A stretch of 64,000 nt of DNA from Planctomycetota bacterium (GTDB taxonomy: Bacteria; Planctomycetota; B15-G4; SIAN01), in contig SIAN01000014.1 in the NCBI GenBank assembly GCA_009691715.1, positions 1 through 64,000 on the forward strand. Reading direction: 5' to 3'. Below the pieces are notes generated by a model that worked only from the letters and a program-made list of their open reading frames with translations, did not search any database and was not told the origin of the DNA. Made by a program: the position numbers and the translations under genes. Below are positions 28,056 to 36,799 of this stretch, piece after piece. Each line of letters starts with the position of its first letter. Position 1 is the first letter of the stretch.

Positions 28056-29165
28056 TGGGAAGGGACTTGGAAGATCCGCAACGGGAAACACGAACGCTTC
28101 TTCGGTCCGATCACCGCGCCGCTCTTCGTCGCAACCGACCTCGTGCAGGGACTCGCCCGCGCTCCCATCGACACCGGCTACCTGCTGAAGAACGACTTCG
28201 AGGCCGCCGCGCTGGTCGCCTTCGATCAGCCGCTCTCAGATGAGTGGCGCAACCCCGAGCAGATCGTCGCGGCGCTGGAGCGCGACCCGGCGCGGCGTGA
28301 CCACATCGACATCGGGTCGTTCGAGCGCGGCTTCTGGTGGCAGAGCGGCCGCACGGCGGCGTGGTGCCTGACGCTGCTGCCGAAGCTGGTCGTGACCCCG
28401 CTGTTCCTCGACGGGCTCGGGAACACGGCGTGGCGGACGATGCGCCACCGCGCGTTCAACTCTGGCCGCCCATCGGAGGAGTTCGAGGAAGCGACGCGAG
28501 GGGTTTCGCCTGAGGCGGCTGCGGAGCGGCTCGATCCGACCCCGACCGGCGGGCTCGCGCTGCTGATGGGCGAGCTTGGTCGTCGCATCCAAAATGCGCG
28601 CGCGAGGGCGCCAACGAGTGATCCGAAGATGGTCGCGATGCGCGCCACCGCGCTGGCGGACGAGATCATCTACATGGCGCCAGCTTGCTCGGTCGCCGAA
28701 GCGGCGCGCAGCTTGGTCCCGTTCTTGAAGCGCGCGAACAGCGAGGCCGCAGCGAAGGGGATGTGCGCTGCACCGGGCGGCTGCGGCGGCGCCGGCTGCG
28801 AGATGTGCAAATCGCTCCGGCGTCGAAAGACGAACTTCTGGCTGCTGACACTCCACCCGCTCGCCGAGGCCGGCGAAATGTACACCGAGTTCGCTGACCT
28901 GCCGGCGCGCGGTTCGCTGCTCGAGTGGATCGACGATTGGTACACGTCGGCCAGTCATCCGCTCGACCGGATGTTCGGCAAGTGGAACAACGCCATCCCG
29001 GCTCTGCACTTGTTCGAGCCGGTGAAGGAGCACTTCAACGCCAAGGCGTTCGGCGTCAAGGGCGACTCGCTTCCGCAACGCCACGGCGACTTCAACGACT
29101 GCCCGTTCTGGAAGCAGGAGTTCTGGGATCCCGAGGGCACGCGCTGGGTGGAGGCGCAGGACTGA
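27676..29165 (+). pseudogene. Broken lipoprotein alpha/beta-hydrolase-like gene
   Basis: The start at 27676 gives a clear lipoprotein signal (ALLALTFVLLASGC). The reading must shift between about 27790 and 27830 to reach RRVLIHVHGGMTTIDATIERA and YPLFVSWPSGGFGS, a lipase/esterase-like core. The TGA at 28053 then interrupts the frame, and the same frame continues at once with WEGTWKIRNGKHERFFGP and on to 29165. In relatives of this family, as I recall them, an aromatic residue stands at that position. A cysteine cluster C-x6-C-x5-C-x2-C at 28762-28806 could bind metal. Two disruptions make this a likely pseudogene, unless they are sequence errors. The GTG at 28143 could start a 340-residue remnant. 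Confidence 0.7.
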
Positions 29166-29207
29166 CACGGAGCGCCGCTGCGCGCGGAGCGGTGCGTCGT
29201 CCCATCC

Positions 29208-31313
29208 TCACTCCGCTGCGTAGCCGAGTCGCTGCAGCAGGCTCTTCATCGCGGGATCGAGCGCTGCTTCGCGGCCTGCCGCGTGGCCGGCGGCGGCGGC
29301 GCGGGCGAAGGCCTCGAGCGTGCGCGCTGTCGCAGTGGCGGCCTCGGCTTCCCGCGGGTCGGCGGCGGCGAGGTCGTGCTGCTCGCGCGGGTCGGCAGTG
29401 GGGTCGAAGGCGAGGATCCGCTCGTCGCTGCCGTCGCGGGCGACGATCACGGTGCGCGTGCCGTCGCGGGTGGCGAATGCGTGGCTGCCTCCCCACTCGA
29501 CGGAGGCGAAGGCGGGGCGCGGCGCGGATTCGGCGGAAGCGCCAGATGCCTCCGATGGCGCGCGACGCAGGAGCGACAGCAGCGACTCGCCATCGAGTGG
29601 CGGCGCGCCGGCCGGCAGTTCGACGGCGAGGAGCTCGAGCAGCGTCGGCAGCAGGTCGAGCGAGCGGACCTGGCTCGCGACGCGCCGCCCCGCCGGCAGC
29701 AGCTCCGGCGCGCGCAAGATCATCGGCACATGCAACAGTTCACGGTGGAGCGAGTGGCCGTGGCCAAAGCCGCCGTGGTCGTAGAACTCCTCGCCATGGT
29801 CCGCGGTCACGATCACGAGGGTCGAGTCGAGCAGATCGCGCGTTTCCAGCGACTTGAGCAGCGCCCCCACTTCGGCATCGACCTCGTGGATGCAGGCGTC
29901 GTAGGTGGCGTTCAACGCGTCGAGCTCGGCCGGCGGCAGCGGCTGCGCCCGCGTGAACGGGAGGAACAGGTGGCGCGCTGACGCCGGGACGTCCGCTTGC
30001 TCGCGAGCGCCCTCGAACACGCGATGCTCCGCTCGCGGCCGATAGGGCGCGTGCGTTTCCATCCACTGGACGTGCGCGAACCACGGCGCGCCACCACCGC
30101 CGCTGCTGCCACTGCCGGCGCCTGCGTCGACGAACCGCAGCAGCTCCTGGGTCAGCTCCGCCGCGCGCGGATCGTTGCGCGCGCCACTCATGTCGAAAGG
30201 CAGCGAGACCAGCGCCTCGTACCAGCGCCACGGTGCCTCGGGCAGCTGCAGCGCCTCGACCCAGACGTCACGCAAGCGCGCCAGCACATGGAACGCGGCG
30301 AGCGGCGCCGCCGGGCTCACCATCGGGCCGACATAGCGCTCGACACCTTGGCCGAAGCCGAAGGTCGGGGCGACGAAGGCGTTGGCGGAGAAGAGTCCCG
30401 TGCGCCAGCCGGCGGCGTGGAGCAGCTCCGCCAGCGGCCATTCGTCATCGGGCAGCGCCGCGCCAAACGGCTCGACGCCGAGGCGTGGCGGGAGACGGCC
30501 GGTCAGCAAACTCGCGGTCGAAGGCTTCGTATGCGGGGCCTGCGCCAAACACTCCTCGAACAGGACGCCGCGTGCCGCGATCGCGTCGATGTTCGGCGAC
30601 GTCGACCGCGAATGGCCGTAGCAGCCAAGCCGATCGGCGCGCAGGGTGTCGAGCACGATCAGGAGGACGTTGAAACGCGCCGCGGAACCGTGAGCAGCGC
30701 TGTCGCTCGTCGTGCGACCGAGTCTGGCGGAACCGCCCGATGACGGCCCTGCCGCACTCCACGTCGATGCGAGGCGCCACGCCGCGCCGGCGACGGTCAC
30801 GAGCAGCAGCAGCAACGCAACTCGCGCGCGCAGCCAGCGGGTCCGCGCCACCCACGCGGCCGCCGCTGCGCTGACTCGCCGCAGCGCCCACGCCAGCAAC
30901 GGCGCGCCGATCGCAAGCAGGGTTCCATTGAGCGCCAGGCTCGCTCCGCCCAGCGCGTCAGCGAGGCACCATCGATTGAGCGGGTAGGCGACCAGCGCGA
31001 CCAGCGCGATCGCCGCCGCGACGCTGAAGTGCCAGCCGAGCACGCTCACCTCGGGCAACGCAGCGGGCGCTGTCTGCCGCCTCGGCCACCCGAGTGCGCG
31101 CCGTAGCACCACCTGTCCGAGTGCCAGCCCTGCGCCGAGCACGCCGTAGAGGAGCGCCGCGGCCGGCAGCAACCGCGCGCCTCCGATCGGGACTTCACCT
31201 CGCGCGACGCGCCACGTCGCCTCAACCAGTCCCCACGCCATCGCCGCCGCGACGCACCAGCCGCCCGCCAGCGCGAGCTCGCGCGCGAGCGACGGCGACC
31301 GCGTGCCGATCAC
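29208..31313 (-). CDS. Membrane sulfatase-fold protein with Thr at the formylglycine site
   Basis: A 701-residue protein with four or five N-terminal membrane segments and a periplasmic sulfatase-fold domain from about residue 215 (LLIVLDTLRADRLGCYGH) with the metal motif TADHGEEFYDHGGFGHGHS. The nucleophile segment reads HTKPSTASLLTG: Thr in place of the modified Cys and Thr in place of the Arg. Like the protein at 14482 it is therefore unlikely to be a formylglycine sulfatase and may be a phospho-group transferase acting on envelope lipids or glycans (inference). GTG at 31313 overlaps the FabH-like stop (GTGA), coupling the two. Confidence 0.82.
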   Translation of the reverse strand: MIGTRSPSLARELALAGGWCVAAAMAWGLVEATWRVARGEVPIGGARLLPAAALLYGVLGAGLALGQVVLRRALGWPRRQTAPAALPEVSVLGWHFSVAAAIALVALVAYPLNRWCLADALGGASLALNGTLLAIGAPLLAWALRRVSAAAAAWVARTRWLRARVALLLLLVTVAGAAWRLASTWSAAGPSSGGSARLGRTTSDSAAHGSAARFNVLLIVLDTLRADRLGCYGHSRSTSPNIDAIAARGVLFEECLAQAPHTKPSTASLLTGRLPPRLGVEPFGAALPDDEWPLAELLHAAGWRTGLFSANAFVAPTFGFGQGVERYVGPMVSPAAPLAAFHVLARLRDVWVEALQLPEAPWRWYEALVSLPFDMSGARNDPRAAELTQELLRFVDAGAGSGSSGGGGAPWFAHVQWMETHAPYRPRAEHRVFEGAREQADVPASARHLFLPFTRAQPLPPAELDALNATYDACIHEVDAEVGALLKSLETRDLLDSTLVIVTADHGEEFYDHGGFGHGHSLHRELLHVPMILRAPELLPAGRRVASQVRSLDLLPTLLELLAVELPAGAPPLDGESLLSLLRRAPSEASGASAESAPRPAFASVEWGGSHAFATRDGTRTVIVARDGSDERILAFDPTADPREQHDLAAADPREAEAATATARTLEAFARAAAAGHAAGREAALDPAMKSLLQRLGYAAE

Positions 31314-32368
31314 GACGTGCCGCGCGCCGTGGATCGCCCGGCAGCGATCGTCTCCGGGGCGGCCCAGGCGAGCAGCGTGCTGGCCCACGCCATGCCACCG
31401 CCGAGAGCGAACAGGAGCAGCCGGTCGCCGTCGGCGAATCGGCCGGCGCGACGTGCTTCGTCGAGGGCAATCGGGACGCTCGCGCTCGAAGTGTTGCCGA
31501 TGTGGTCGATCGCGAGCACGTACTTCTCGAACGGCAGTCCGCTCTGTTGGGCCACCTCGCGCAGGATGTTGAGGCTGGCATGGTGGGGAACGAGGAAGCG
31601 CACGTCGGCGAGCGTCACTCCGGCGCGGCTGGTCGCCTCACGCAGACAGTCCGCGGAACGGGCGACGGCGAACTCGTAGACCGCCTGGAACTCGCTCACC
31701 AGGTGGTGCTCGCCCGCGGCGAGCCGTTCGGCGGTCAGCGGCCGGGCCGAGCCGCCGGCGGGGACTCGCAGCGCTTGGCCGCTGGCGCCATCGGAGCCGG
31801 CGTAGAAGGCCTGGAAGCCGTAGCGCGGTGCGACCGGGAGTTCTTCCAGCACGACGGCGCCGGCGCCGTCGGCGAAGAGGCCGCTCATGCGGAAGTCCCC
31901 CTTGTCGATCAGGTCCGTCATTTTCTCGGCCGAGACGACCAGCGCGCGCCGGTAGCCGCAGCGTGCCATCAGCGCGTCGGCGACCAGCAGCGCGTTGACG
32001 AAGCCGGGGCAGGCATCCTGCAGCTGGTGGAAGACCGCCTTGCTGCCGAGCGCCGCCTGCACCTTGCTCACCGAGTGCGGAGCGACGTGATCGCTGGTCG
32101 CCGTCGACATGACGATCAGGTCGAGGTCGGAGCCGTCCAGTCCGGCCGAGTCGAGCGCCGCGCGGGCAGCGACGATCGCCATGTCGCCACTGCTTTCGCC
32201 TTCGGCGGCCCAATGGCGCGAGACGACTCCGTAGTGGCGGCGGATCCAGGCGTCGAGGTCGCAGCCGGCGCGTCGCGGATCGAAGTTGCGCACCAGCCCG
32301 GAAAGCTCGGCGTTGGTCACCACGCGCGCAGGGAGGTAGCGCCCAGAACCGGTGAGGAGTAACGCCAA
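31310..32368 (-). CDS. 3-oxoacyl-ACP synthase III (FabH) family protein
   Basis: A 352-residue thiolase-fold condensing enzyme with the complete KAS III triad: Cys120 in DACPGF, His262 in PHHASLNIL and Asn292 in GNTSSASVP. FabH enzymes join acyl-CoA and malonyl-ACP; many paralogues act in secondary lipid or polyketide pathways. The translational coupling to a membrane sulfatase-fold gene, and the lack of other fatty-acid genes nearby, suggest a dedicated rather than a housekeeping role. TTG start, with no strong ribosome site visible; a hairpin lies 40 bases upstream. Confidence 0.87.
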   Translation of the reverse strand: MALLLTGSGRYLPARVVTNAELSGLVRNFDPRRAGCDLDAWIRRHYGVVSRHWAAEGESSGDMAIVAARAALDSAGLDGSDLDLIVMSTATSDHVAPHSVSKVQAALGSKAVFHQLQDACPGFVNALLVADALMARCGYRRALVVSAEKMTDLIDKGDFRMSGLFADGAGAVVLEELPVAPRYGFQAFYAGSDGASGQALRVPAGGSARPLTAERLAAGEHHLVSEFQAVYEFAVARSADCLREATSRAGVTLADVRFLVPHHASLNILREVAQQSGLPFEKYVLAIDHIGNTSSASVPIALDEARRAGRFADGDRLLLFALGGGMAWASTLLAWAAPETIAAGRSTARGTS

Positions 32369-32407
32369 TGTAGACTCGCTGAAGGGAGGGCGCAGGATGC
32401 CACTAAG

Positions 32408-32430
32408 GACGGTTTCGGCACAAAACCGTC
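32408..32430 (-). terminator. Hairpin between small Cys-rich gene and FabH-like gene
   Basis: GACGGTTT and AAACCGTC form an 8-bp stem around a 7-base loop; flanking CACT (32401-32404) and AGTG (32437-32440) can extend it. It lies 146 bases after the stop of the small cysteine-rich gene and 40 bases before the FabH-like start, in the direction of both. It may be an attenuator or terminator; no long T run follows. Confidence 0.4.
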
Positions 32431-32575
32431 GCTGTCAGTGGACGAGCCGGTCGGGGGCGCCAGGCGAAAGCACGATTCGTGCCGTCGACTCACCTCGAGG
32501 GAAACGCCGGAGCGCGGCGGGAGTCGTCCCCAACGCCGCGCTCATGGTCTGACGAAAGCTGTCGATGGCGTCCGC

Positions 32576-32815
32576 TCAGGAGCGCTCGGCCGCCTCGGTC
32601 TTCTCCTCCTTTTGGAGGGAGAACTCGAACTGGGTGTTGTTCGCGCTGAAGCGCAGGAAGCCGGTCTTGCACTCGGGGCAGGGCCAATCCAGCAGAGCCG
32701 ACATGTTGGGGTTGTAGTGCGTCAGCAGGTTGTTGTTCTGGTTGACGTAGCACTCGAACAGGCACTCACGGTTGTCGCACGAGAACTTGAGCAATGGCAA
32801 GTTGGTGTTCTTCAA
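32576..32815 (-). CDS. Small cysteine-rich (zinc-ribbon-like) protein
   Basis: A 79-residue protein with CDNREC, an isolated Cys (FEC), and CPEC, giving paired cysteines that could hold one zinc. It lacks a signal peptide and its asparagine-rich middle (NQNNNLLTHYNPN) is unlike the GC-driven composition of its neighbours. I do not recognise the family. It starts with ATG and is co-oriented with the FabH-like gene 208 bases downstream. The codon use and the cysteine spacing argue that it is real rather than a shadow frame. Confidence 0.65.
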   Translation of the reverse strand: MKNTNLPLLKFSCDNRECLFECYVNQNNNLLTHYNPNMSALLDWPCPECKTGFLRFSANNTQFEFSLQKEEKTEAAERS

Positions 32816-33252
32816 ACCAAGGTCTCCCCAAGATCGATGCGAGCCGTCCGAAACTGGCGGCTGGCATCGATCGTCGTCGGCGGTGCAGGCAAGCTCGCGC
32901 GTCTAGGTGCTGAAATCGATCCTGTCGATCCGCCGGACTGTCGAAACGAAGCCGGAACCGTACGAGCGCCCGCAAAATCTGTCAACCTGCGATCTGTTCT
33001 AGTTCGGAATCAGATCCACAATAACCTTTGAGCGACGCCCCCCCTACGCCGACGCCTCGCCCTGGGTTGGTGCTCGATCGCCTGCCGATCATCTTTCCGA
33101 TCGGATTCAGATCTGCGACGGGCCGCGAGTGGTCTGCGACGTAACGAGCCCTCGGCGGAGCGGGTCGGAGGCGCGCCCCACTCACCACCGCGGGCGTCGA
33201 GCACGACGACCCGTCGAGGAGAACTTGGCGCCGCTCCATCCCCTTTGCCGTC
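32816..33252. other. 437-base region without a recognised gene
   Basis: Lies between the divergent small cysteine-rich gene and the VOC gene. Both strands have open frames here, but none shows a motif, a ribosome site or sensible composition. It must hold the promoters for both sides. I see no convincing repeat or operator; the stretch 32960-33020 is somewhat richer in A and T. Confidence 0.5.
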
Positions 33253-33765
33253 GTGACGTTGCTGGTCGGGACTTTCGCGGGCGCGAGGTTGGTTGCGCGG
33301 CCGGCCGCAACCCAAGAGAAGGCGGGCGCGGGCGTCGACCCCATCGCCCCCGCCGCCATCACCCCGGACTTTGTCGGCACCACGGTCTGCTACTTCCACG
33401 TCAGCGACCTGAAGCGTTCGCTCCGCTGGTATGGCGAGGCACTCGGTTTCACCGAGGTTGTCACGAAGAACGACGCCATCGGCTGGGTCGAGTTGAAGAG
33501 CCCGACCGAAGGGCTCGCGATCGGCCTGCTGCAGTCGGCGCAGCTCGATCCGGCGGGAGGCGCGACGATGGTGTTCGGGGTGCACGACGTCGACGCGACC
33601 AGGCGCCAGCTCGAGGCCGCGCAGGTGCGATTCGTGGGGCCGACCGAAGTCCACCCCGGGTACGTGAAGCTCGCCGCGTTCCATGATCCCGACGGGCATC
33701 TGCTGACCTTGTCGCAGTCGCTGACGCAGGGGGCTTCGGCGACGGGAGCCAAGGGCACGCGTTGA
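33253..33765 (+). CDS. VOC (glyoxalase/bleomycin-resistance fold) protein
   Basis: A 170-residue protein with one VOC domain from about residue 45: VCYFHVSDLKRSLRWYGEAL, then GWVELKSP and KLAAFHDPDGHLLTL, the classic paired beta-alpha-beta-beta-beta units. The N-terminal 20 residues (MTLLVGTFAGARLVARPAA) may be a weak export signal or a mis-set start (GTG). VOC proteins are metal-dependent lyases, isomerases or binding proteins; the substrate is unknown. Its stop overlaps the sigma factor start (TTGA), making it the first gene of a VOC, ECF sigma, anti-sigma/YCII operon. Confidence 0.82.
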   Translation: MTLLVGTFAGARLVARPAATQEKAGAGVDPIAPAAITPDFVGTTVCYFHVSDLKRSLRWYGEALGFTEVVTKNDAIGWVELKSPTEGLAIGLLQSAQLDPAGGATMVFGVHDVDATRRQLEAAQVRFVGPTEVHPGYVKLAAFHDPDGHLLTLSQSLTQGASATGAKGTR

Positions 33766-34322
33766 CGGCGGGCGAAACGAGCGATGAAGCGCTGATGGCC
33801 GCCGTCCGCGGGGGGACGGTCGGCCTGCTCGGCGTGCTGTTCGAGCGGCACGCCGGGCTGCTGCGCGGCTTCTTCCGACGGCGCGGCTTCGCGGGCGGCG
33901 GCGCCGACGACCTGGTCCAAGAGGTCTTTCTGCGGGTCCTGCGCTACCACGCGAGCTGGCGCGGCGAGGGGGCGTTCGCCGGCTGGCTCTGGCGATTCGC
34001 GGCGAACGTCGCCAACGACGCCCTGCTGCGCGAGCGGCGCGGCAACGAGATTGCGCGGGCGGTGGCGGCAAGGGTCGCTGGCAGCGGCGATCCGGCGGCA
34101 GGACAGGCGCGGATCGAGGAGGCGGCGACGCTGCATGCAGCGCTCGCCAGGCTGCCCGCTGACGATCGGCAACTGATCGAGTGGCGTTGATTCGCGGGCC
34201 TCGACGCCGCGGAGATCGGCGCGCGGGGAGGCTGCAGCGCCGGTGCCGCGCGGGTTCGATTGCACCGGGCGATGGTCCGACTGCGAGCGCTGCACGGCGC
34301 GCCACGGCACGAGGAGCGATGA
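33762..34322 (+). pseudogene. ECF sigma factor interrupted by an in-frame TGA
   Basis: The frame begins at TTG with a sigma-2 region (GLLRGFFRRRGFAGGGADDLVQEVFLRVLRY is spread over residues 33-63) and reaches the start of region 4 (LPADDRQLIEWR) before TGA at 34188. The same frame continues with FAGLDAAEIGARGG and ARVRLHRAMVRLRALHG, the rest of sigma region 4, and ends in TGA at 34320-34322. That stop overlaps the anti-sigma start as ATGA, strong evidence that the full gene extends to 34322. The stop replaces the residue after LR/WR, usually aromatic in ECF factors, so TGG or TAY to TGA is likely. Without region 4 it could not recognise -35 sites. Confidence 0.8.
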
Positions 34323-35084
34323 CGATGGCGAAGACGATGACGTGCCATGAGCTCGAGGGGATCGGCTGGGGCGCTGTCGATGACGGAGCGCGCGCGGTCG
34401 ACGAAGCGAAGGCGATCGCGGCGCATCTGGCCGGTTGCGCCGCCTGCCGAACCGAGGCGGCGGCGATGGCGGCGCTGGTTTCGCAGCTCGCAGCGGAGGT
34501 GAGCGAAACGCCGAATCCGGTCGCAGAGGGTCAGGAAAACGGCAGCGCAGGACAGCGGCGATTCGCGCAACTGCTCGAGGCGTGGCGCATCGGGCAGACG
34601 GAGCGGCCGAGTCCTTGGCGCGCGTGGCCGGTCGCGGCGGCGTTGCTGGTCGGACTGTCGCTCGGCGTGGTGTCGCCTTGGCATGCGGGCGGCAGCACGG
34701 CGCCGGACGCCTCAGCGCCCGCCAGCGTGTCGGGACGGCAGTTCCTGCTCGCGCTGCACGAACGGCCCGGCTCGATGGCGTCGACGCCAGAAGAGGAGCA
34801 ACGCCTCGTCGCGGAATACGGCGACTGGGCGGGAGAACTGGCGCGGGGCGACCAGCTCGTCGCGGCGGAGAAGTTGCGCGATGAGACCGAGCTGGTGCTG
34901 CGTCGCGATGGCGACGGCATCGTCGTCACCGCGCCCGGGCCGGAGGATGCGACGCCGCGCGCAGAACGGCTACTTCGTCGTGCGTGCCGCCGACATCGAG
35001 CAGGCCATCGCGATCGCACGCGCGTCGCCGCACCTGCGGCACGGCGGGACGATTGAACTGCGGGAGATCGAGGAGACGCGCTGA
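34319..35084 (+). pseudogene. ZAS-type anti-sigma factor fused to a YCII domain, frameshifted near its end
   Basis: The ATG at 34319 overlaps the sigma factor stop. The N-terminus has a zinc anti-sigma motif (HLAGCAAC, H-x3-C-x2-C), then one membrane segment (VAAALLVGLSLGVV). The C-terminal region (residues ~135-210: FLLALHERPG, EYGDWAGELARGDQLVAAEKL) matches the YCII/DGPF fold. Near 34960 the homology moves to another frame, which carries NGYFVVRAADIEQAIAIA and ends at 35084; the original frame runs to 35056. YCII proteins are known neighbours of some ECF sigma factors, but an anti-sigma/YCII fusion is unusual. Confidence 0.72.
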
Positions 35085-35128
35085 ACGCCGCTCGGTGGCG
35101 ACTCCTCGACGCGATTCCTCGGCGGCGA

Positions 35129-36604
35129 CTACTCCTTGTGCACCAGCGCCCGCTCCTTCTCGATGCCGTCCAGAACCGCCTGCGTCACGTCGTTGGTCGG
35201 ATACTTGCCAGTGAAGCAGGCGTTGCAGAACTGCTTCAGGTCGGTGTTGCCTTCGCGCACCGACGTCTCGAGGTCGGGCAAGTCCTGGTAGATGACGCCG
35301 TCCGCGCCGATCTCCTTCGCGATCTGCAAGTCGCCCTTCGGCACCCCGGCCTGGTCGCGCGCGATGAACTCGTTCTTGGTCGACATGTCGATGCCGTAGA
35401 CGCACGGATGCAGCAGCTGCGGCGAACAACTGGCGAAGTAGACCTTGCGCGCGCCCGCCTCGCGCGCCATCTGCACGATCTCCTTGCTGGTGTTGCCGCG
35501 GACGATCGAGTCGTCGACGATCAAGACGTCCTTGTCTTTGAACTCGAGCTTGATGGCGTTCAGCTTGTGGCGGATCGACTTACGACGCACTTTGTTGCCA
35601 GGCATGATGAACGTGCGACCGATGTAGCGATTCTTGACGAAGCCCTCGCGGTACTTGATGCCGAGCTTCTGCGCCATCGCCAGCGCCGCATCGCGCGCCG
35701 ATTCCGGCACCGGCATCACCACGTCGACCTCGATGCCGGTCTTCTTCCACTTGTCGGCGAGGTGCTCGCCCATGCGCAGGCGCGACTTGTAGACGCTCAC
35801 CTTGTCGAGGAACGAGTCGGGGCGCGCGAAGTAGACCCACTCGAACAGGCACGGGTGGTGCAAGTCGTCGCGGACCTGGCGGCGCGTGACCGTGCCGTCC
35901 ATCTTGATCACGATCGCCTCGCCCGCCTTCAAGCTCGACGTGTGGTGGTAGTCCAGCAAGTCGAGCAGCACCGATTCGGAGGCGACACAGAAGCTCTTCT
36001 TGCCGTCGGCTTCGACCCGTTCACCGACGATGATCGGCTTGATTCCCTTCGGATCACGGAACGCAAACATCCCGAAGCCGGAGATCATCCCGACCACCGA
36101 GTAGGCGCCCTTGCAGCGCTCGAACACGGCGTGAACCGCCTTGAAGACGGCGTCCTCGGTCGGTTTCGCGGTGCCGGTCTCCGCCAGCGCATGGGCGAAG
36201 ACCTGCAGGATCGCCTCGACGTCGCAGTTGCTGTCGACCAGGTAGTGGTCGCGCTCGGAGAGTTCCTTCTTGAGCTCGTAGAAGTTGGTCAGGTTGCCGT
36301 TGTGCGCCATCGCGATACCGAACGGCGACTTCACTAGGAACGGCTGGGTGTCGTCGACGCTGCCGCCGCCGACCGTCGGGTAGCGGACGTGGCCGATGCC
36401 GATGCTGCCGCGCAGTTTGGACGGCGATTCCTCGCGGAACACCTCGCGAACGAGTCCCATGCCGCGCTTCATGTGGAAGCGGCCATTGAACGTACACGCG
36501 CCCGCCGCGTCCTGCCCGCGATGCTGGATCGAAACGAGACCGTCGAGGATCTCGCTGATCACGTCGCGCTGCTTGGGGCCGAGGACGCCGATGAATCCGC
36601 ACAT
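35129..36604 (-). CDS. purF: Amidophosphoribosyltransferase
   Basis: A 491-residue enzyme that makes 5-phosphoribosylamine from PRPP and glutamine, the first step of purine synthesis. Cys2 (MCGFIGV) is the glutaminase nucleophile after Met removal; GHVRYPT and NGNLTN belong to the N-terminal domain, and VLIVDDSIVRGNTS is the PRPP loop. Cysteines in HPCLFEWVYF, LHPCVYG and FCNACFTG match the 4Fe-4S ligands of the Bacillus-type enzyme. The length is normal and the gene intact. It is divergent from the LexA-like gene across 195 bases. Confidence 0.96.
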   Translation of the reverse strand: MCGFIGVLGPKQRDVISEILDGLVSIQHRGQDAAGACTFNGRFHMKRGMGLVREVFREESPSKLRGSIGIGHVRYPTVGGGSVDDTQPFLVKSPFGIAMAHNGNLTNFYELKKELSERDHYLVDSNCDVEAILQVFAHALAETGTAKPTEDAVFKAVHAVFERCKGAYSVVGMISGFGMFAFRDPKGIKPIIVGERVEADGKKSFCVASESVLLDLLDYHHTSSLKAGEAIVIKMDGTVTRRQVRDDLHHPCLFEWVYFARPDSFLDKVSVYKSRLRMGEHLADKWKKTGIEVDVVMPVPESARDAALAMAQKLGIKYREGFVKNRYIGRTFIMPGNKVRRKSIRHKLNAIKLEFKDKDVLIVDDSIVRGNTSKEIVQMAREAGARKVYFASCSPQLLHPCVYGIDMSTKNEFIARDQAGVPKGDLQIAKEIGADGVIYQDLPDLETSVREGNTDLKQFCNACFTGKYPTNDVTQAVLDGIEKERALVHKE

Positions 36605-36799
36605 GCCCGACTACCTCGCACACCCGTCGCCGCGCCGCCGGCCCGTTCGCGGAGGGATCCCTCGCTCCACGAGCAGCGCGCCTCAGGGTCGCTGACCGGC
36701 CCGGAACTATACGGCTGCGAGGATGCGGCCCGCCGCCGCGGTTGCCCCGGGGTTGTGCACGCGCACGGGCGGCGCGACCCGCGTGCTACTTTCCCCGGC

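Noticed and set aside
11452..33017. A shared 14-base string (TTCGGAATCAGATC) at about 11452 and 33004
   Set aside because: Only two copies, one inside a gene and one in a gap, with no shared flanks; consistent with chance.
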